The notes below the pieces were generated by a model. That model did no database searches. It was not told where the DNA came from and saw nothing but the letters and a program-made list of their open reading frames with translations. 64,000 nt of DNA, taken from positions 71,365,085 to 71,429,084 of the forward strand of contig NC_068925.1 in assembly GCF_023091745.1 (NCBI RefSeq), given 5' to 3'. This stretch comes from Budorcas taxicolor (Eukaryota > Chordata > Mammalia > Artiodactyla > Bovidae). Within the stretch, counting starts at the first letter, position 1. Each line of letters starts with the position of its first letter. Positions 11,341 to 23,649 of the stretch are shown here, one piece after another. A program made the translations under genes and the position numbers.

Positions 11341-14300
11341 TTATTTACTTAAAATTCTTATAACTTGCATTTTTTTCTTATGTCTTTGGGATGTAAATAT
11401 TAACGTACAAACTTCAGAGAGGTAATTCTTATCAGTAAAAAAAAAAAACACAGGAGAGGGGAGCTGGGGGTAGGTCATTTGGAACTTGAGTTAGTGAGAA
11501 ATCTTACATGTAGAGAAGCTATGCAGTCCCTGTTCGCGCCTGTCTATACATTCACATGTGCCTATACCTGTGTTACAGATATATTTTCTACCTCTGGATT
11601 GTACAGCCAAAATGAATTTATAGAAGAGCTCTATTTAATTGGCTTACAAAAAATTAAACACTTCATGTATTCATAAAATTCTTTAAAAAACAAGAAAAAT
11701 TAACCCCAATCCTTTTGAGGTTCACATGATCTGAGATAACACTGAGTAACTAAGCTTGTTTTAAGTTTGTTGACTTAATTAAAACAGACAGACATGTCTT
11801 TAAAGTTACTGATATTAAAAATAATGAAAGTATACACCTTTCATTCAACCCAGGCTCACTAAAGATCAAATAAGCTCATGTTATCTATTACAAATTTTTT
11901 CAGCAAGAAAAATGGCTTAGAATGAACACTGACATTGTCTAATGTCTCATGAAGCTTTTGTGGGCAGTCTAAGCATAATTGTTAAAAACAAGTAAATGAA
12001 ATAGATGTAAGGAGGATAAAAGGTTTTTAGGTGAACCGTCTAATAGTGTCTCCAAATCTTTACGGTAACCTGAAATTCCATTAAGTTAAATGATAGTCAT
12101 TAAATATCCAGATCATTTCCAAACAAGGTAGAGCACTGAAATATTACTTACTGAACACAAGTTTATTTAATTTTTGTTTTCTTTTATAGAGAAATTAAAG
12201 GTATTTTGTTCTCTTAATAAGGTTGTTTTTGCCACACTGAGAAACTATAAGAAAACACATTTCTAGAAATTTTAAAAATATTTATGAATCTGCCAATCCA
12301 TAGAATGCTAATGTGAAAGATAGTTCACAATTGCTTACTTCCCAGTTTTCACTAGAAACAAGTTTAAAAGCAAGGTTTCTAAGGGTTAAAAATTCTCACA
12401 TTGATAATTAAAACTACTAGAAATAATAAGGAAAAGGAATTTTATGTGTTATCAGGACTGGCTAAGATGGGAATGAGTCTGATTAAGTGAGTTTTAATAT
12501 CAAAAGTAAGCTGGTATAAAATTAGAATTTGACTTTCTCCCTGTTGAAAGGGACAAAGCTTTCTTAGACTATTGGTCTGCTTTTGACAATCAGAGATTAT
12601 AAAAGGTTTTTCTTTACCTTTTGAACAATCTGCCAGGGAGGAGGTGGAGGACACAAAGATCTTGTGCTTTGTCAAAATAAGCACCTATGTTCCTGTTGTC
12701 TATATCAGACCTTTGATTTCTTAAACCTAGTCCTCTCAATATTAAAAGAGCTAATTTTCACTCAGAACGATGTAGTCTATATTTGCCTGTAAAGTCTTTG
12801 TCACTTTGGTTAAATACGTAAGTACTGTTTCGCAGTGTCCTATGACCCTATGTGACCAAGTATTTTTAAACCTTTTAATATTTTTGGCAAATTTCCCCAA
12901 AATCAAATTCTTTTTTAAGAAGTCTTTCTGACCTCAAACTAACTTTGGGATGTTTTTAAGAGGGGCCCCAAGCATATTACAAAAGATTTCATTTGCTCTT
13001 CTCATAAAAAGATAGATGTTAAATTAGACTTATTTGATATGTTAAGTTACATGTTAAGAAGCACTGAGAAATAAAAATACTAAGCTTTATGTTGTATTTA
13101 TATAGGATATAAGTACTTTTAAAACTATATGAAGTTCCTAGAAATCTGATATATGTTAGTATCTGGTAATGTTGTGATAAAACATTATAATACACATAGT
13201 GATATTTTATTTATAATAGTAATATAATAATAACTCTGATAATGTTATCAGTCATAATTCTAGTTACTGTCTTAGAGTGCTATGTATCATAGAAATAATC
13301 AAATTTCCCTGTCAACTACGCTGTAATGAACTCTAATCAGATTTTTAACCATGGCATTTTAAGTCTTTTGACATTTACAGACAGTTATTGCTTTACTCTG
13401 AGGTTTTTCCTAAAGCGTTCCTAAAAAGTGTTCTTTCTTCAGCGAAATTTCTAAAAAGCATTCTGACAGGTACTCTAGGATACAAGTTTATGGGAACTTT
13501 CAGATCCTCATACCAACTGGGTAAGGATTTATAGAACTCTAAGGAAAACCAGATTCATAAAACTGCTAACAAAAGATGAAGATCAAAAATTAACTGCATA
13601 GGACTGAATGAACTGATAAAGATGTGTATCATTTTTTCATGATTTTTTTGTTTAAAACATTGCTGGTTCTTTTGTGTTTTGTTTTTCCAGGCTTAAGGAA
13701 ATCCTCTTTTCTCTTAAAAGCTTTCAGCAATTTGGTAATAACATTTGTGAACTAAAGGGAAACATTTCTTTTTTCTCCTTACTTGATCTCACCAAAATTC
13801 AGAAACTCTTGAGTATTCTTTCCATTGTAATAAATGTCATTATTTGCATAAGTTCAATAAGAATCTGTTCTCATTATACCAGAAAATAACTGGAAATACT
13901 CACTATATCACAAAGGCTTTAAACAGAATGTCATATTTGAGAGAAATGTGTATAGACCCAGATATGACCAGACAACTTGGAAAAACTGGCCTAGTGCCTT
14001 ACTTAACACGTTTACCATCAGCCTTACCAGATGAGTATGGACGGTTATACTTCCTGGCAGGCCCAGCAACCTCGAAGAGAGGAGTTCACTCAGACTGTAG
14101 GTGCTGCAAGGAAAATCTAGTGATGATTCTTAGATTGGCTTTCGAGTCTCAAAGGATTTTAAGAGTTCAGTCTGAGACCCCTTATGAAAATTTCCACCAA
14201 AGCAGTCTTAAAAAGAACTTACACAATCAATCACTATTCTTGCTGCATTTGTGTAAATAATCAAACCAGTCTAATGCAAACTAACTAGTTTTACTGTAAT

Positions 14301-14520
14301 TATCCTTAAAAAAGAGAAGTGGAGATTATTGTATGCAGAAGAATTATGCCTGGACTTTTGTCTATTTTAGAGTCTAACCCCATCAACTGGTTTTGAGGTT
14401 TTGTGATATATCTAGCAACTGAACTAGACCCTAAATTCTTCTAGTTTCCTCAAATATCTGGCTACAACTCTCCAAACTAACATTTCTAATGCTCTCTAAC
14501 CCTTCTAATTTAAAATTACC
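11341..14520 (+). other. ERV internal region, not recognisable
   Basis: This should hold pol, but I find no protease or reverse-transcriptase motif. The sequence is AT-rich. The frames at 13674-13889 and 13844-14260 overlap and match nothing I know. It may be extremely decayed pol, an insertion, or a replacement. Confidence 0.35.
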
Positions 14521-14529
14521 AAAAACAAA

Positions 14530-14705
14530 GACTGCCCTTGAACCTTCTTGGAAGGGACTAACTGTAACAACCAGATCCTCTTCCCTGCCCAGATGGCAGT
14601 CAGGCTTCAGGCTCTTGAGCCATGGAGATGTGTCTCACAGCTGAAGATGGCTCCACCTGACATCTGGTCCTGGACAGGCACGAGGGACCTCTGAATCAAC
14701 TGTCA
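14530..14705 (+). pseudogene. ERV pol, C-terminal end of integrase (remnant)
   Basis: Short blocks typical of the gammaretroviral integrase C-terminal domain are visible: LEPSWKG at about 14537, then LEPW and the string SQLKMAPPDIWSW near 14613-14670. They are spread over two frames and followed by a stop. Lying directly before the env start matches proviral order. Confidence 0.7.
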
Positions 14706-14770
14706 AGGGAGAGCAGTAGCTGACATCAGGGTAGACTGCTTCTACCCATGATGTCAGATCAAGACAAAAC

Positions 14771-16016
14771 ATGAAATCCTTTATTCTTCTCTTTCTTTCC
14801 TTTACTCTGGAATTGGAAAGACATTTACACATCTCTCAGTCCAGTCCTAAGTAGGGTAACATCTCAGCCTGCTGGGTTTGTCTCTAAAGATTCTGATCTA
14901 CCCAACACTAGAGGTCTCCTGGTCCTCCCTGTGACTAATTTCTCTTCTATCCCAATGCCAATGGGAACTATGATCAACACCACCCCCTCAACCTGGAAGT
15001 CTCTTACCAACTTCAACTCTTGTGGTCAGAATATCAAATAGTGTTTTTATCTTTCTCCAATTATAATACTTACCCAGTTAGACACAATCACCTACATTAT
15101 TTTAGGTCATTTGCACCCCCACATTCCCATGATTATCTAGATGAATCTGCCCCCACTCACTAGGAGATCTCACCAGCAGCACCCATCTTTGCAAGGTGGG
15201 TGCCTCTTTCTTTCAGACTAAAAGATTTTCTTTCTGTATGCACTGAAATCCTAATTGACTCCTGGTTTGAACACTAAAAACAGCAATCCCTGTGAATGAT
15301 CCATTAGCAGCATCCCTTGAACAGGAATATAGTTCGTGCCCCGATAGGGCTGGTCTTTGTTTGTGGTGGTTATAGTTCTCCTTGGGCCCATGAATGCCGA
15401 GATGGCTGGCATACAAACCATGTGATGCCTCTTAGGTTATCTAACAGTACCCCTAACTTTCCATGAATGAACGAGTCCCCTTATTGGTTAACTCCCATAG
15501 ATTTACATCAGAAAGTTAGACAAGGCCTACCAGGAGGTGTTTATGACTCAGAATTCACTTCCTTTGGCAATGCCACGCCTTCCTGGTGAGGAGCAAATGT
15601 AACTGAGAATGTGATTTTAAAATTCTCCTTAGTTCTTGAAGATATTCAAGAATCTGCTGCTAAAACAACAGCTGTCCCCCAAAAACTCCTCGGACTCTTC
15701 AGCCAGAATTGTCCCTCAAAATAGAAGAGCCCTTAATTATCTTTTAGCTGAGCAGGGAGGTGCTGTGGCCAACACAAACTGCTGTGCCTAGATTAACACT
15801 TCAGGGGAAGCTGAAACAATTATGTAAAATCACTGAGCAAGCCACATGGTTCAAAAGGTGACTCCTTCAGGAGGGTTGTTCTTTGCTTTATTTGGTCTCA
15901 ATTAATTTGGATCCTGGGGACCATGGTTCCAATACTCACTCCAAATACTGGGAATTATCCTGCTTTTGATTATTATAATCATAATAATCTCCCTGGTACA
16001 TTATATTGAACCTTAA
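14771..16016 (+). pseudogene. ERV env, degenerate, with transmembrane subunit
   Basis: An ATG at 14771 opens a hydrophobic leader (MKSFILLFLSF), consistent with an env signal peptide. Near 15715-15800 the transmembrane-subunit ectodomain is recognisable from the LLAEQGG block and the adjacent paired cysteines, with an in-frame stop. A hydrophobic membrane anchor rich in Ile follows at 15950-15995 and a stop at 16014. ATG and terminal stop are out of frame, and the total length of about 1.25 kb is short for env. Frameshifts and a deletion have therefore inactivated it. Confidence 0.75.
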
Positions 16017-16054
16017 ACTTTGATCACATTTCTCAGTTAAGCTAAGGGTTTGAT

Positions 16055-16068
16055 CAAAGGGGGAGAAT
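16055..16068 (+). promoter_or_regulatory. Retroviral polypurine tract
   Basis: caaagggggagaat lies immediately before the TG of the second LTR copy at 16069, the position required for a plus-strand primer. Confidence 0.8.
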
Positions 16069-16462
16069 TGTTTAAAAAAAAGAAAAAGAAACAACATGTC
16101 TGGAATGGAGTCACTTGTGCTAAACCCATATCACCAAACCAAGACTTAAATTTCAACTTTCCCAAGGACTGGAATCTTAACCAATAGACCTGGAATTTCC
16201 CAGTTAGGACCAGTGAGATAATATGCATAATAAACCCTTTTGGGACTTCCCTGGTGGTTCAGTGGCTAAGAATCTGCCTTCCAATGCAGGGGACATGAGT
16301 TCAATCCCTGGTCGGGGAACTAAAATCCCCACATGCCATGGGGCAACTACGCCCATGCACCACAACAAAGAACTAGAAAAGCCAAAAAGTAAAAACAAAA
16401 AACAACCTTTTGACCCCAAAGGAAAGAGACCTCGCTCAAAACAATCCTTATTTTTATTTTAA
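16069..16462 (+). repeat. 3' LTR of the ERV, truncated and interrupted
   Basis: Similar to the 5' LTR from its start to 16241, then interrupted by a CHR SINE, and resuming at about 16402 (gaccccaaaggaaagagacc, like ctcccaaaggaaggtgcc in the 5' copy). Similarity stops near 16462, so the promoter-distal half is missing. Confidence 0.75.
16242..16401 (+). mobile_element. CHR-type SINE inserted in the ERV 3' LTR
   Basis: Starts gggacttccctggtggttca and carries gttcaatccctggtcgggga, with an A-rich tail. The flanks aacccttttg and aaccttttg form a target-site duplication inside the LTR, so the SINE is younger than the provirus. Confidence 0.9.
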
Positions 16463-17035
16463 AGGTGAGAATCCAAAAGACAAATCATTCAATTCCTTCA
16501 AAAGAATATTACCTGGACATTTTCTTTCTGACAATAAACTCTTCTAAGTAAGAAAATAAGTAAATAAACAACCCCCTAAATGTTCCAGATGATGATAATC
16601 CCCTAAGGATTCTGTTCTAATTAAATGACTTCTAAAAGATTAAGATAAAAAGATTAAGAGAAGGAAAAGGGAATAAAGAATTAAAACCAAGAAGTTAAAA
16701 CTTTCTCTTAAAAGACAGAATAAAAATAAGATAGGAGAAAATTTGGAAATCAAACTCCACATAAACTTAAGAGTTCTTTTATCTACCACACAGATAAATA
16801 TGGAAAGTCCCTCAAGCCATACAAAAGCTTTTACTCATTTTTTCACTGCCTATAGGAGACATCTTAAAAGAAGTAGCAAATCTATGGAAGATTCAGTTCA
16901 ACAACTGTTTTCTTGATGTCATGATATGGAATCACATTTTTTTTCCTTAGATGATATAAAATGATAAACAGAAATACTGACTATAATCTGTAAATTCTTC
17001 TCAATTCTAGAAGCTTCACAGACTCTCTTAATGCA
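16463..17035. other. Intron sequence without assigned repeat
   Basis: A-rich intron beyond the truncated LTR. I recognise nothing in it. Confidence 0.5.
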
Positions 17036-17243
17036 TCCCACTGGTGGCTCAGGCGGTAAAGAGTCTGCATGCAATGCAGGAGACCCAGGTTCTATCCCCG
17101 AGTCAGGAAGATCCCATGGAGAAGGGAATGGCAACCCACTCCAGTATTCCTGCCTAGAGAATCCCATGGGCAGAGGTACCTGGAGGGCTGCAGGCCTTGC
17201 TATCACAAAGAATCGGACATGACACACTTTCACTTTCACCTTA
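17036..17243 (+). mobile_element. Bov-tA SINE
   Basis: tRNA-like head (actggtggctcaggcggtaa, gcaatgcaggagacccaggt) followed by the Bov-A body (ggcaacccactccagtattc) and cactttcactttcac at the end. Confidence 0.92.
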
Positions 17244-19497
17244 AAAATTAAATTGACTTAGTGCATACTAGAATTAGAGCAGACGCTATCCCATCTTTCT
17301 TCAGACTGATCTAAGGTAAAGATATACATATCACCATGTTTAAACAGTTCAAAGTATGTGTAAAGCAATACTCCCAGAATATATCACATGTGAAGCTCAT
17401 TTCAAGATAACAATGAAAATCCCCCTAGCAACTGGCTTTCTTTAAGCAAGCCATCAAAGTGAAAAAGTTCTCCATATCACTTAGTCCTGCCCTTCCTACC
17501 CCTTTCAGAAGGAAAGATATCTACTAGTTACTAACCATATATTACGTTCCAGAAAATCATCTCAATGTTTATAGTCATTTCAGTGTTATCACTGAATATT
17601 ACATATAGAAGACTATCAATAAAATTTTGTTAAACAAATGAATGGAAAAGTAAGTGAATGATTTTGCACCAATAGTACACAGTCTGATAAAAATACTTTC
17701 CCGCCTACAGATGATCCAATTATAACTTAGTGCCTTTCATAACAGTCACATAAATGCATTTCAGAAATACGTATAATTATTGTCTTTATCATCTGTGTAT
17801 ATAAAAGGAATATAAAGGAATATAGCATAGATGGGCCATGGCTGAACTAGAGAGAGAGTCTGTATTCGGTCTAATTTTACATTATAACTATCAGTGAGGA
17901 AAATACAACACAAATATTCTAAGTAATTATAAATCACTGTGAAGTCTATGAACTCTCTATTGTTTGACAATTTTGGAAAATGTGTTTCTTAACAGTTTAT
18001 AAAAGTATGATATGTCTGCACAGTGATCTGGTTATTTTTTATTTTTCAAATAAACACACTTTGAGACCACAAACAGAAACACAGTGTAATCTTCTGAGAA
18101 AAAGCAGAGCTACATTTTTAATACTCCCTAAAAGGGAATAAATAGGCTGAACTTCCATGCAATTTATTAACAGCTCAATGTTTAAGATACAGCTGAAGCT
18201 CTAAATTATATAAAAGTACGTAACTCAAATAATAACAAAATAATGATTAACTCCTTGCCCAAGTGCCTAACAACCTGCCAGAATTAAAATAGTAGTAGTA
18301 GTGTTTCCACCTAGAGTATTTTAGTTTTGTTTGGTTTATTTTAAAATACTCATAGACATATACAATTCTTCCAATCAGAATCAAGGTTTTTTCCTTCCCC
18401 CCACCCCAATAACCACAGGGATTAAACCAACCCTCTCATTTTAATGTTTTTAAATTGTGTTGCTAAAGATATAAAAATGTGGTGATACTGATGACAGAGA
18501 CCATCTAATAAAATAAAAAAACCCTTCGAGAATCCTCATCTATCTCACTGATTTTGCTGTAGAGCAGCTGTGCCTCACAGATTCACATGAACGAAAATAT
18601 TTAGACGAGAAACCACCCACTTAGTTTATTTTCCATATGACTTTCCTGTAATTATTTTGTAAACTGTTCACACAACAATACATAAAAACATCTGCAAAAA
18701 CAGGTAATTAATGTGTCAAGCCAAACTAATGCATTTTTTATGGTGTCCATGCTTCGTCAACTGTAATTATAACTCTTTTTTAAGCAGATGATGATGTGTT
18801 TGTTGCAATGTGCAAGTGGTTATTTTAGATGCTCTGTTTACTCTTCATACAATCTGAATACAAAGCTCCTCAGCTACTTTACCCCACATCGATGCTTTAC
18901 CTAGCTTTCTGCAGAAGCAGGAAAGTGGCTCTCTTTTCCAAGCTATAATTTCCAGTAAACATTTTTGTCATTAAAACATGAAATTCTAACGTAAAAGTCA
19001 TTACCAAAATAGCCAACAATTCAAGAAATAATATGCCCACAGATGATTCAACAGGACTTTCTTCCTTCAGTTGTAACCACCTGAGAATGCAGTACTTTTT
19101 GCCAATCGACTCCAGTATAAGCCTTCTGAACATCAGAGATTTAGAAGGTGCATTGTTTTTTGAATGTATAATATTCATTCCATCTAGACCACCAAATATT
19201 CATATCTTCAACACGAGACCAACAAATGAAGAATCAAATCCTGCCCAGTATACTGCTTCATAATCAATTCATCCTGCTTGAGTTCTAACTATGTGAAAGA
19301 TCATCTTAATTATCATTACTATTATTATACATTAACAATATGGTCAATAGTAATCCTTAAATGGACATTCTTCTAGGCCTAAGGTATGTGATCTGTTAAA
19401 TTCTGTTTCCAGGGGAAACAAAATCTAAAATTAATGAAGAAGCACAACAATATAAGATTTTTCTGGGGTTCCTTCTTTTCTTAAAAAAGGTAGTTTT
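17244..19497. other. Repeat-poor intron stretch
   Basis: No gene seen. A possible L2 3'-end remnant lies near 17590-17665 (caataaaattttgtt, aatgaatgg). A short (AGT)4 run is at 18292-18304. The block 18620-18900 has several TAATTA-like sites and few signs of repeat origin. Confidence 0.5.
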
Positions 19498-19803
19498 GGG
19501 GATTTCCCTGGTGATCCAGTGTCTGGGAATCCACCTGCCGATGCAGCGAACATGGGTTCAATTCCTAACATGCCACTGAACAACTAAGCCCGTACACCAT
19601 AACTACTGAACCTGCACTCTAGAGTCCATAAGCTGCAACTCCTGAAGTCCACACACCTAGAAACCATACTCTGCAACAAGAGAGGCCACCTCAATGAGGT
19701 GCCCTGCAACAAAACAGTACCTCCTGCTTGTCGCAACTAGAGAAAGCCAACACACAGCAATCAAGACCCAGCACAGCTATAAATAAATAAATAAATATTT
19801 TTT
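19498..19803 (+). mobile_element. CHR-type SINE
   Basis: Full-length CHR SINE starting gggatttccctggtgatcca and ending in an (AAAT)-type tail near 19783-19800. Confidence 0.88.
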
Positions 19804-20040
19804 TGAAAGAAGAAAAGTAATTTTTAAAACATCTATGATTAAAACCCACAGTATTTAAAAAAAAAGTGTGGTAATAAAGAATTCTTAGTACACAAGGTTT
19901 TTCTGCTTATTTTCACAATCAAAATTTTGAGAGATAATATAAGAATTAGCCCTTCTGGGTCCAAACTTATATAACTCTTAATCTTAATATAAATATATCT
20001 AAACCAAGTTATTCCATTCTTCCCCTGACTATCAGCTACC

Positions 20041-20100
20041 ATGATATGCTATGACAGGTGATATGATAGGTGATATGATACTGTGATATGCTATAGGTGT
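20041..20100 (+). repeat. Short imperfect tandem repeat (gatatg-rich)
   Basis: Variants of gatatgctatgacaggt and gatatgataggt recur about four times. This is a short degenerate minisatellite. Confidence 0.6.
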
Positions 20101-20241
20101 CTTCTGAAACACAGTGTAGGTGTCTGTCCATCCCTACCTTGTTCTCAAAAAGAACATGAGGAAAACATTAGAGTAAATCAAATGACAGTTTCCCAGCTGC
20201 CAAGCATGTGTTTTAGGCCGAATGCTAATTCTGGACAAATT

Positions 20242-20533
20242 AGTGAAAGCATTCAGTTGTGTCCAACTTTTTGTGACCCCCCTGGACTGTAGTCCGTGAA
20301 ATTCTCCAGGCCAAAATACTGGAGAGGGTAGCCTTTCCTTTCTCCAGGGGATCTTCCCAATCCAGGGATCAAACCCAGGTCTCTCACATTGCAGGTCAGT
20401 TCTTTACCAGCTGAGCCACAAGCGAAGCCCAAGAATGCTGGAGTGGGTAACCTATCTCTTCTCCAGAAGATCTTCCCAGCCCAGGAATCGAACTGGGGTC
20501 TCCTGCATAGCAGGCAGATTCTTTACAAACAAT
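20242..20533 (-). mobile_element. Bov-tA SINE with extra partial tRNA-like unit
   Basis: Reverse complement: Bov-A part at 20245-20340, tRNA-like head to 20430, then a second head-like copy (gatcttcccagcccaggaat, gcaggcagattctttac) to 20533. Confidence 0.85.
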
Positions 20534-20989
20534 TTAGGGTTGAGTCTAATTAAAACAGAACAGAGTCCTAGTTCCAAAGATGCTGGGACAGGAAACATAA
20601 GACCAAGACCTGGAAATGTACCAAGACAGAAGTATATTTGTTGAAGCTAGAAATCAAACTTAGGGTCAGATTAGCAGAAACTCTCAATACTGAGTTCTCA
20701 CCATTTATGTAGCAATAAACATTAATGTAATAATGCATATAATTAATGTCATCTCAAATGGTTGCATTCTACACATTGTCAACCTTTCGGGATAAATAAC
20801 ACTAACGTCTGTGTGGAGTACTGACAGGACAGGCAGAGGTCATTTTAAACCTACCTGACACTTTCACAATCTACCTTAATGCATACTGGCTATTTATTAT
20901 ACATACTTTAAGATTTCACTTAACTATCACCTCTTCCAGAAGCCTTTCCTATAAGCCTTCTCCTTCCCCTTGGTTAAGTGCCCACTTAT

Positions 20990-21640
20990 ATGTATCTACA
21001 GAAGCACTCTCATTCAAAATTATTTATAGGGAATTTTCTATGGAAAAGCTACTATGCTAGAAGATACAACAATGAATAAGAAAATTCCTTGCATTCAAGG
21101 ACATCTACAAGTAAACAAAGAGACATTAATTCAACAAATAATTAGATGAACAAATATTTCACTGTAAATATAAGCACTTGAAACAAAACAAGTGTACAGT
21201 GACCACAAGGTTCAAGGAATCTATTCTGGTCTAAACAGAGGTAAGGAAAGGCTTCCTTGAGGAACTGTCACTGAAACTGCGACCTGATGAACAAGGAGGT
21301 ATCAACTGAGGAGACACAGAAAGCCGCTCAAACACAGCCCAGCTCACATGACGGTATTAACGCAGAAAAGACCTTGCTGCCTGCCAGGAGGCAAAGAAGC
21401 CACTGCGGCTAAAGAAGGTGAGGCGAAGAGTGGTTCAAGATGAGCCTGGAGAGGCAGGCAGAAGCCACAGCATCCACAGCCTTGGAGGCCATAGTATCTG
21501 TGGATTTTATCCTCAAAGTAATGAGTTTAAGGCACAAAAGTGACATGATTAGACCATTTTTAAAAGATCACTCAGGCCACTGGTAGAGAAAGAATAAATT
21601 AGAATCAAGCAAGAGCAGAGCAGGGGAAAAAAATTATAGA
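20990..21640 (+). repeat. Old interspersed repeat, family not assigned
   Basis: Contains a recurrent mammalian repeat signature: actatgctagaagatacaac, then aggaaaggcttccttgagga, then gtatctgtggattttatcct and agatcactcaggccactg. I recognise the type but not the family name. Confidence 0.5.
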
Positions 21641-22460
21641 GTTGTTAGAAAAGCAATGATGGAAGGTGGGACTTCCAGATTATTAGAGAGAGGAACTGGA
21701 GAAAACATCTTCCCAGACAAAACTGGTCAAAATTATCAAAAAATCACAACTCTGGAAACTGACTATAGAGAAACAGAAAATTAAGAAATACATATGTAAG
21801 AAAAAGTACTGAACTGCAACAGAGAAGCAAGGGTGTTTTAACACACAGCTACTCCTACCCATCCCTAGCCAAATGCTGATAAGGGATGTGGGGATCAACA
21901 GTCTTCCTGATGCTGGAGGGGACTAGTCTGACATCCACTGGAGAAAGCTCCAGGCTATTAAAATCAACAGCAAACAGTGAAAACAGGCAAGACAAAAATT
22001 TAACAGAGAAATCTGAGAAACTAGGTAAGTCAGTGTGCTTTGATAAGCTCCCACATAGTCATAGGGATCCTGAAAGTTATACACATGCACAGAAGAGATC
22101 GCAGGGGTCATAACCACCCACTCACTCTCGGTGAACAGGAGAACCTGCAAAAACAGAAAGTAAAACCAGGGAAGACTTACAAACCACCTGAATTTTTAAA
22201 GCCTCAGCCCACACAGAGTCTCAGCAAATGGCAGAAGCCTCACTAACTGAGGCAGTTTAAGCATCATCTCTACATAATTACTGACTGGCCACAAACAACA
22301 ACAACCCTAGGTAAATGGAAGGGAGGAGGTAGAATCTTAAGAGTTGCTCTGTTATCTAAAATGTCAACTTTTCAACAAAAAAATACAAGACATGCAAAGA
22401 AACAAGAAAGGTATGGCCCATAATCAGAATAGAAAGCAGTCAGTAAAAACTCTCTCTGAA

Positions 22461-22691
22461 GGGCATGTGTGCATGCTAAATCACTTCAGTCGTGTTGGAC
22501 TCCTTATGACTCTACGGACTGCAGCCGCCAGGCTCCCCTGGTCACGCTATTCTACGGGCAAGAATACTGGAATGAGTTGCCATGCCCTTCTCCCGGGCAT
22601 CTTCCTGACCCAGGGATCGAACCAACATCTCTTATGTCTAACCTGCACTGGCAGGCAGATTCTTTACCGCTAGCGCCACTTGGGAAACCCA
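22461..22691 (-). mobile_element. Bov-tA SINE in old L1
   Basis: Reverse-complement Bov-tA flanked by ctctctgaaggg and atctctgaaggg, a target-site duplication with one mismatch. Confidence 0.9.
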
Positions 22692-23021
22692 TCTCTGAAG
22701 GGACTCATATCTAAGAAGATCAACAAATATCATGGATACAACAAATATCAGCAAGGATAAACTTAAAGAGTCTCACACCCAAATACATAACAGCCAAACT
22801 GTCAAAAGCCAAAACAGAAAATCTTAAAAGTAGCAAAAGATAAACATTACTTATCACATACTAGGGGATCTCAACAAAATTTAACAACTGACTTATTATC
22901 AGAAAAATGAAAACCAAAAGGCAGTGATATAGCATATTCAACATGCTGAAAAAGGGCATAAAAACCTGTCAAACAAGAATCCAATATCTAGGGAAACCAT
23001 CTTTCAACAATAAAGACAAAA

Positions 23022-23317
23022 CAGAGACCTCCCTGGTGGTCCAGTAGTTGGGAGTCCACCTTCCAGGGTGGGACACGTGCATTCAATCCCTGGGCGGGGA
23101 ATTAGGATCCCACGTGCCATGGGCAACCGAGCCCACAAACTGTGACTACAGAAGCCACACACGGCAGCTAGAGAGGCCTGCACACCTCAACTACTGAATC
23201 CAAGTGCTCTGGAGCCCTGCGCCCCAGCAGAAGAGGCCCACATCCTGCAACTAGAAAACCCGCTTCGTGCCACAACTGTGTGTGCCCTGAGGACCCAGCG
23301 CAGCCAAAACTAAAACG
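23022..23317 (+). mobile_element. CHR-type SINE in old L1
   Basis: Full CHR SINE (gacctccctggtggtccagt ... ccaaaac) flanked by perfect taaagacaaaa duplications at 23011-23021 and 23318-23328. Confidence 0.93.
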
Positions 23318-23649
23318 TAAAGACAAAATGAACATTCCTACAGAAACACTGAGAGAATTTGTTGCTAACAGACTTGCCTTGGGAAAAATTTTAAACAGAT
23401 AGCATATTTCTTCTCATTTCTTCTCCAAAGTAGTTTCAAAAACAAGCAAATTTAATCAATAATTGTAAAACTGCACTGTAGGGCTTATATAAAGATAATA
23501 CATATGAAAATACTAGCAAAAGGAAGGGAAGGAAGCTATACTGAAGCAAAGTTTCTCTATATCAGTAGAATTAAGGTAGTTTTACTCTCAAGTAGAAATG
23601 TTTTAAGTTAAAAGGCTTATTACTTTAATCTTCAGAAAAAGCATTATGG

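Larger units (their letters stand above)
8906..16462 (+). mobile_element. Endogenous retrovirus, class I-like, degenerate near-full-length provirus
   Basis: Two related LTR copies, 8906-9292 and 16069-16462, bracket about 6.8 kb of internal sequence. A primer-binding-site-like stretch follows the first LTR and a polypurine tract precedes the second. Remnants in the expected order are a gag-like region, the C-terminal end of integrase and an env gene with a transmembrane subunit. All coding parts carry stops and frameshifts, and much of pol cannot be recognised. The 3' LTR is cut short and holds a CHR SINE. The provirus runs opposite to RPS6KC1. The transmembrane-subunit motif suggests a gammaretrovirus-like (ERV1) group, while the primer site looks tRNA-Leu-like. 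Confidence 0.82.
21660..23641 (+). mobile_element. Old L1 (L1M-type) 5' UTR/ORF1 region, interrupted
   Basis: Typical old-L1 5' strings appear, such as tgtcaacttttcaacaaaaa at 22363 and the ORF1-side stretch aagaatccaatatctaggga near 22976. Later, ctgagagaatttgttgctaa follows at about 23349. A Bov-tA and a CHR SINE interrupt it. The element's parallel copy lies at 56640-60470. Confidence 0.72.
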
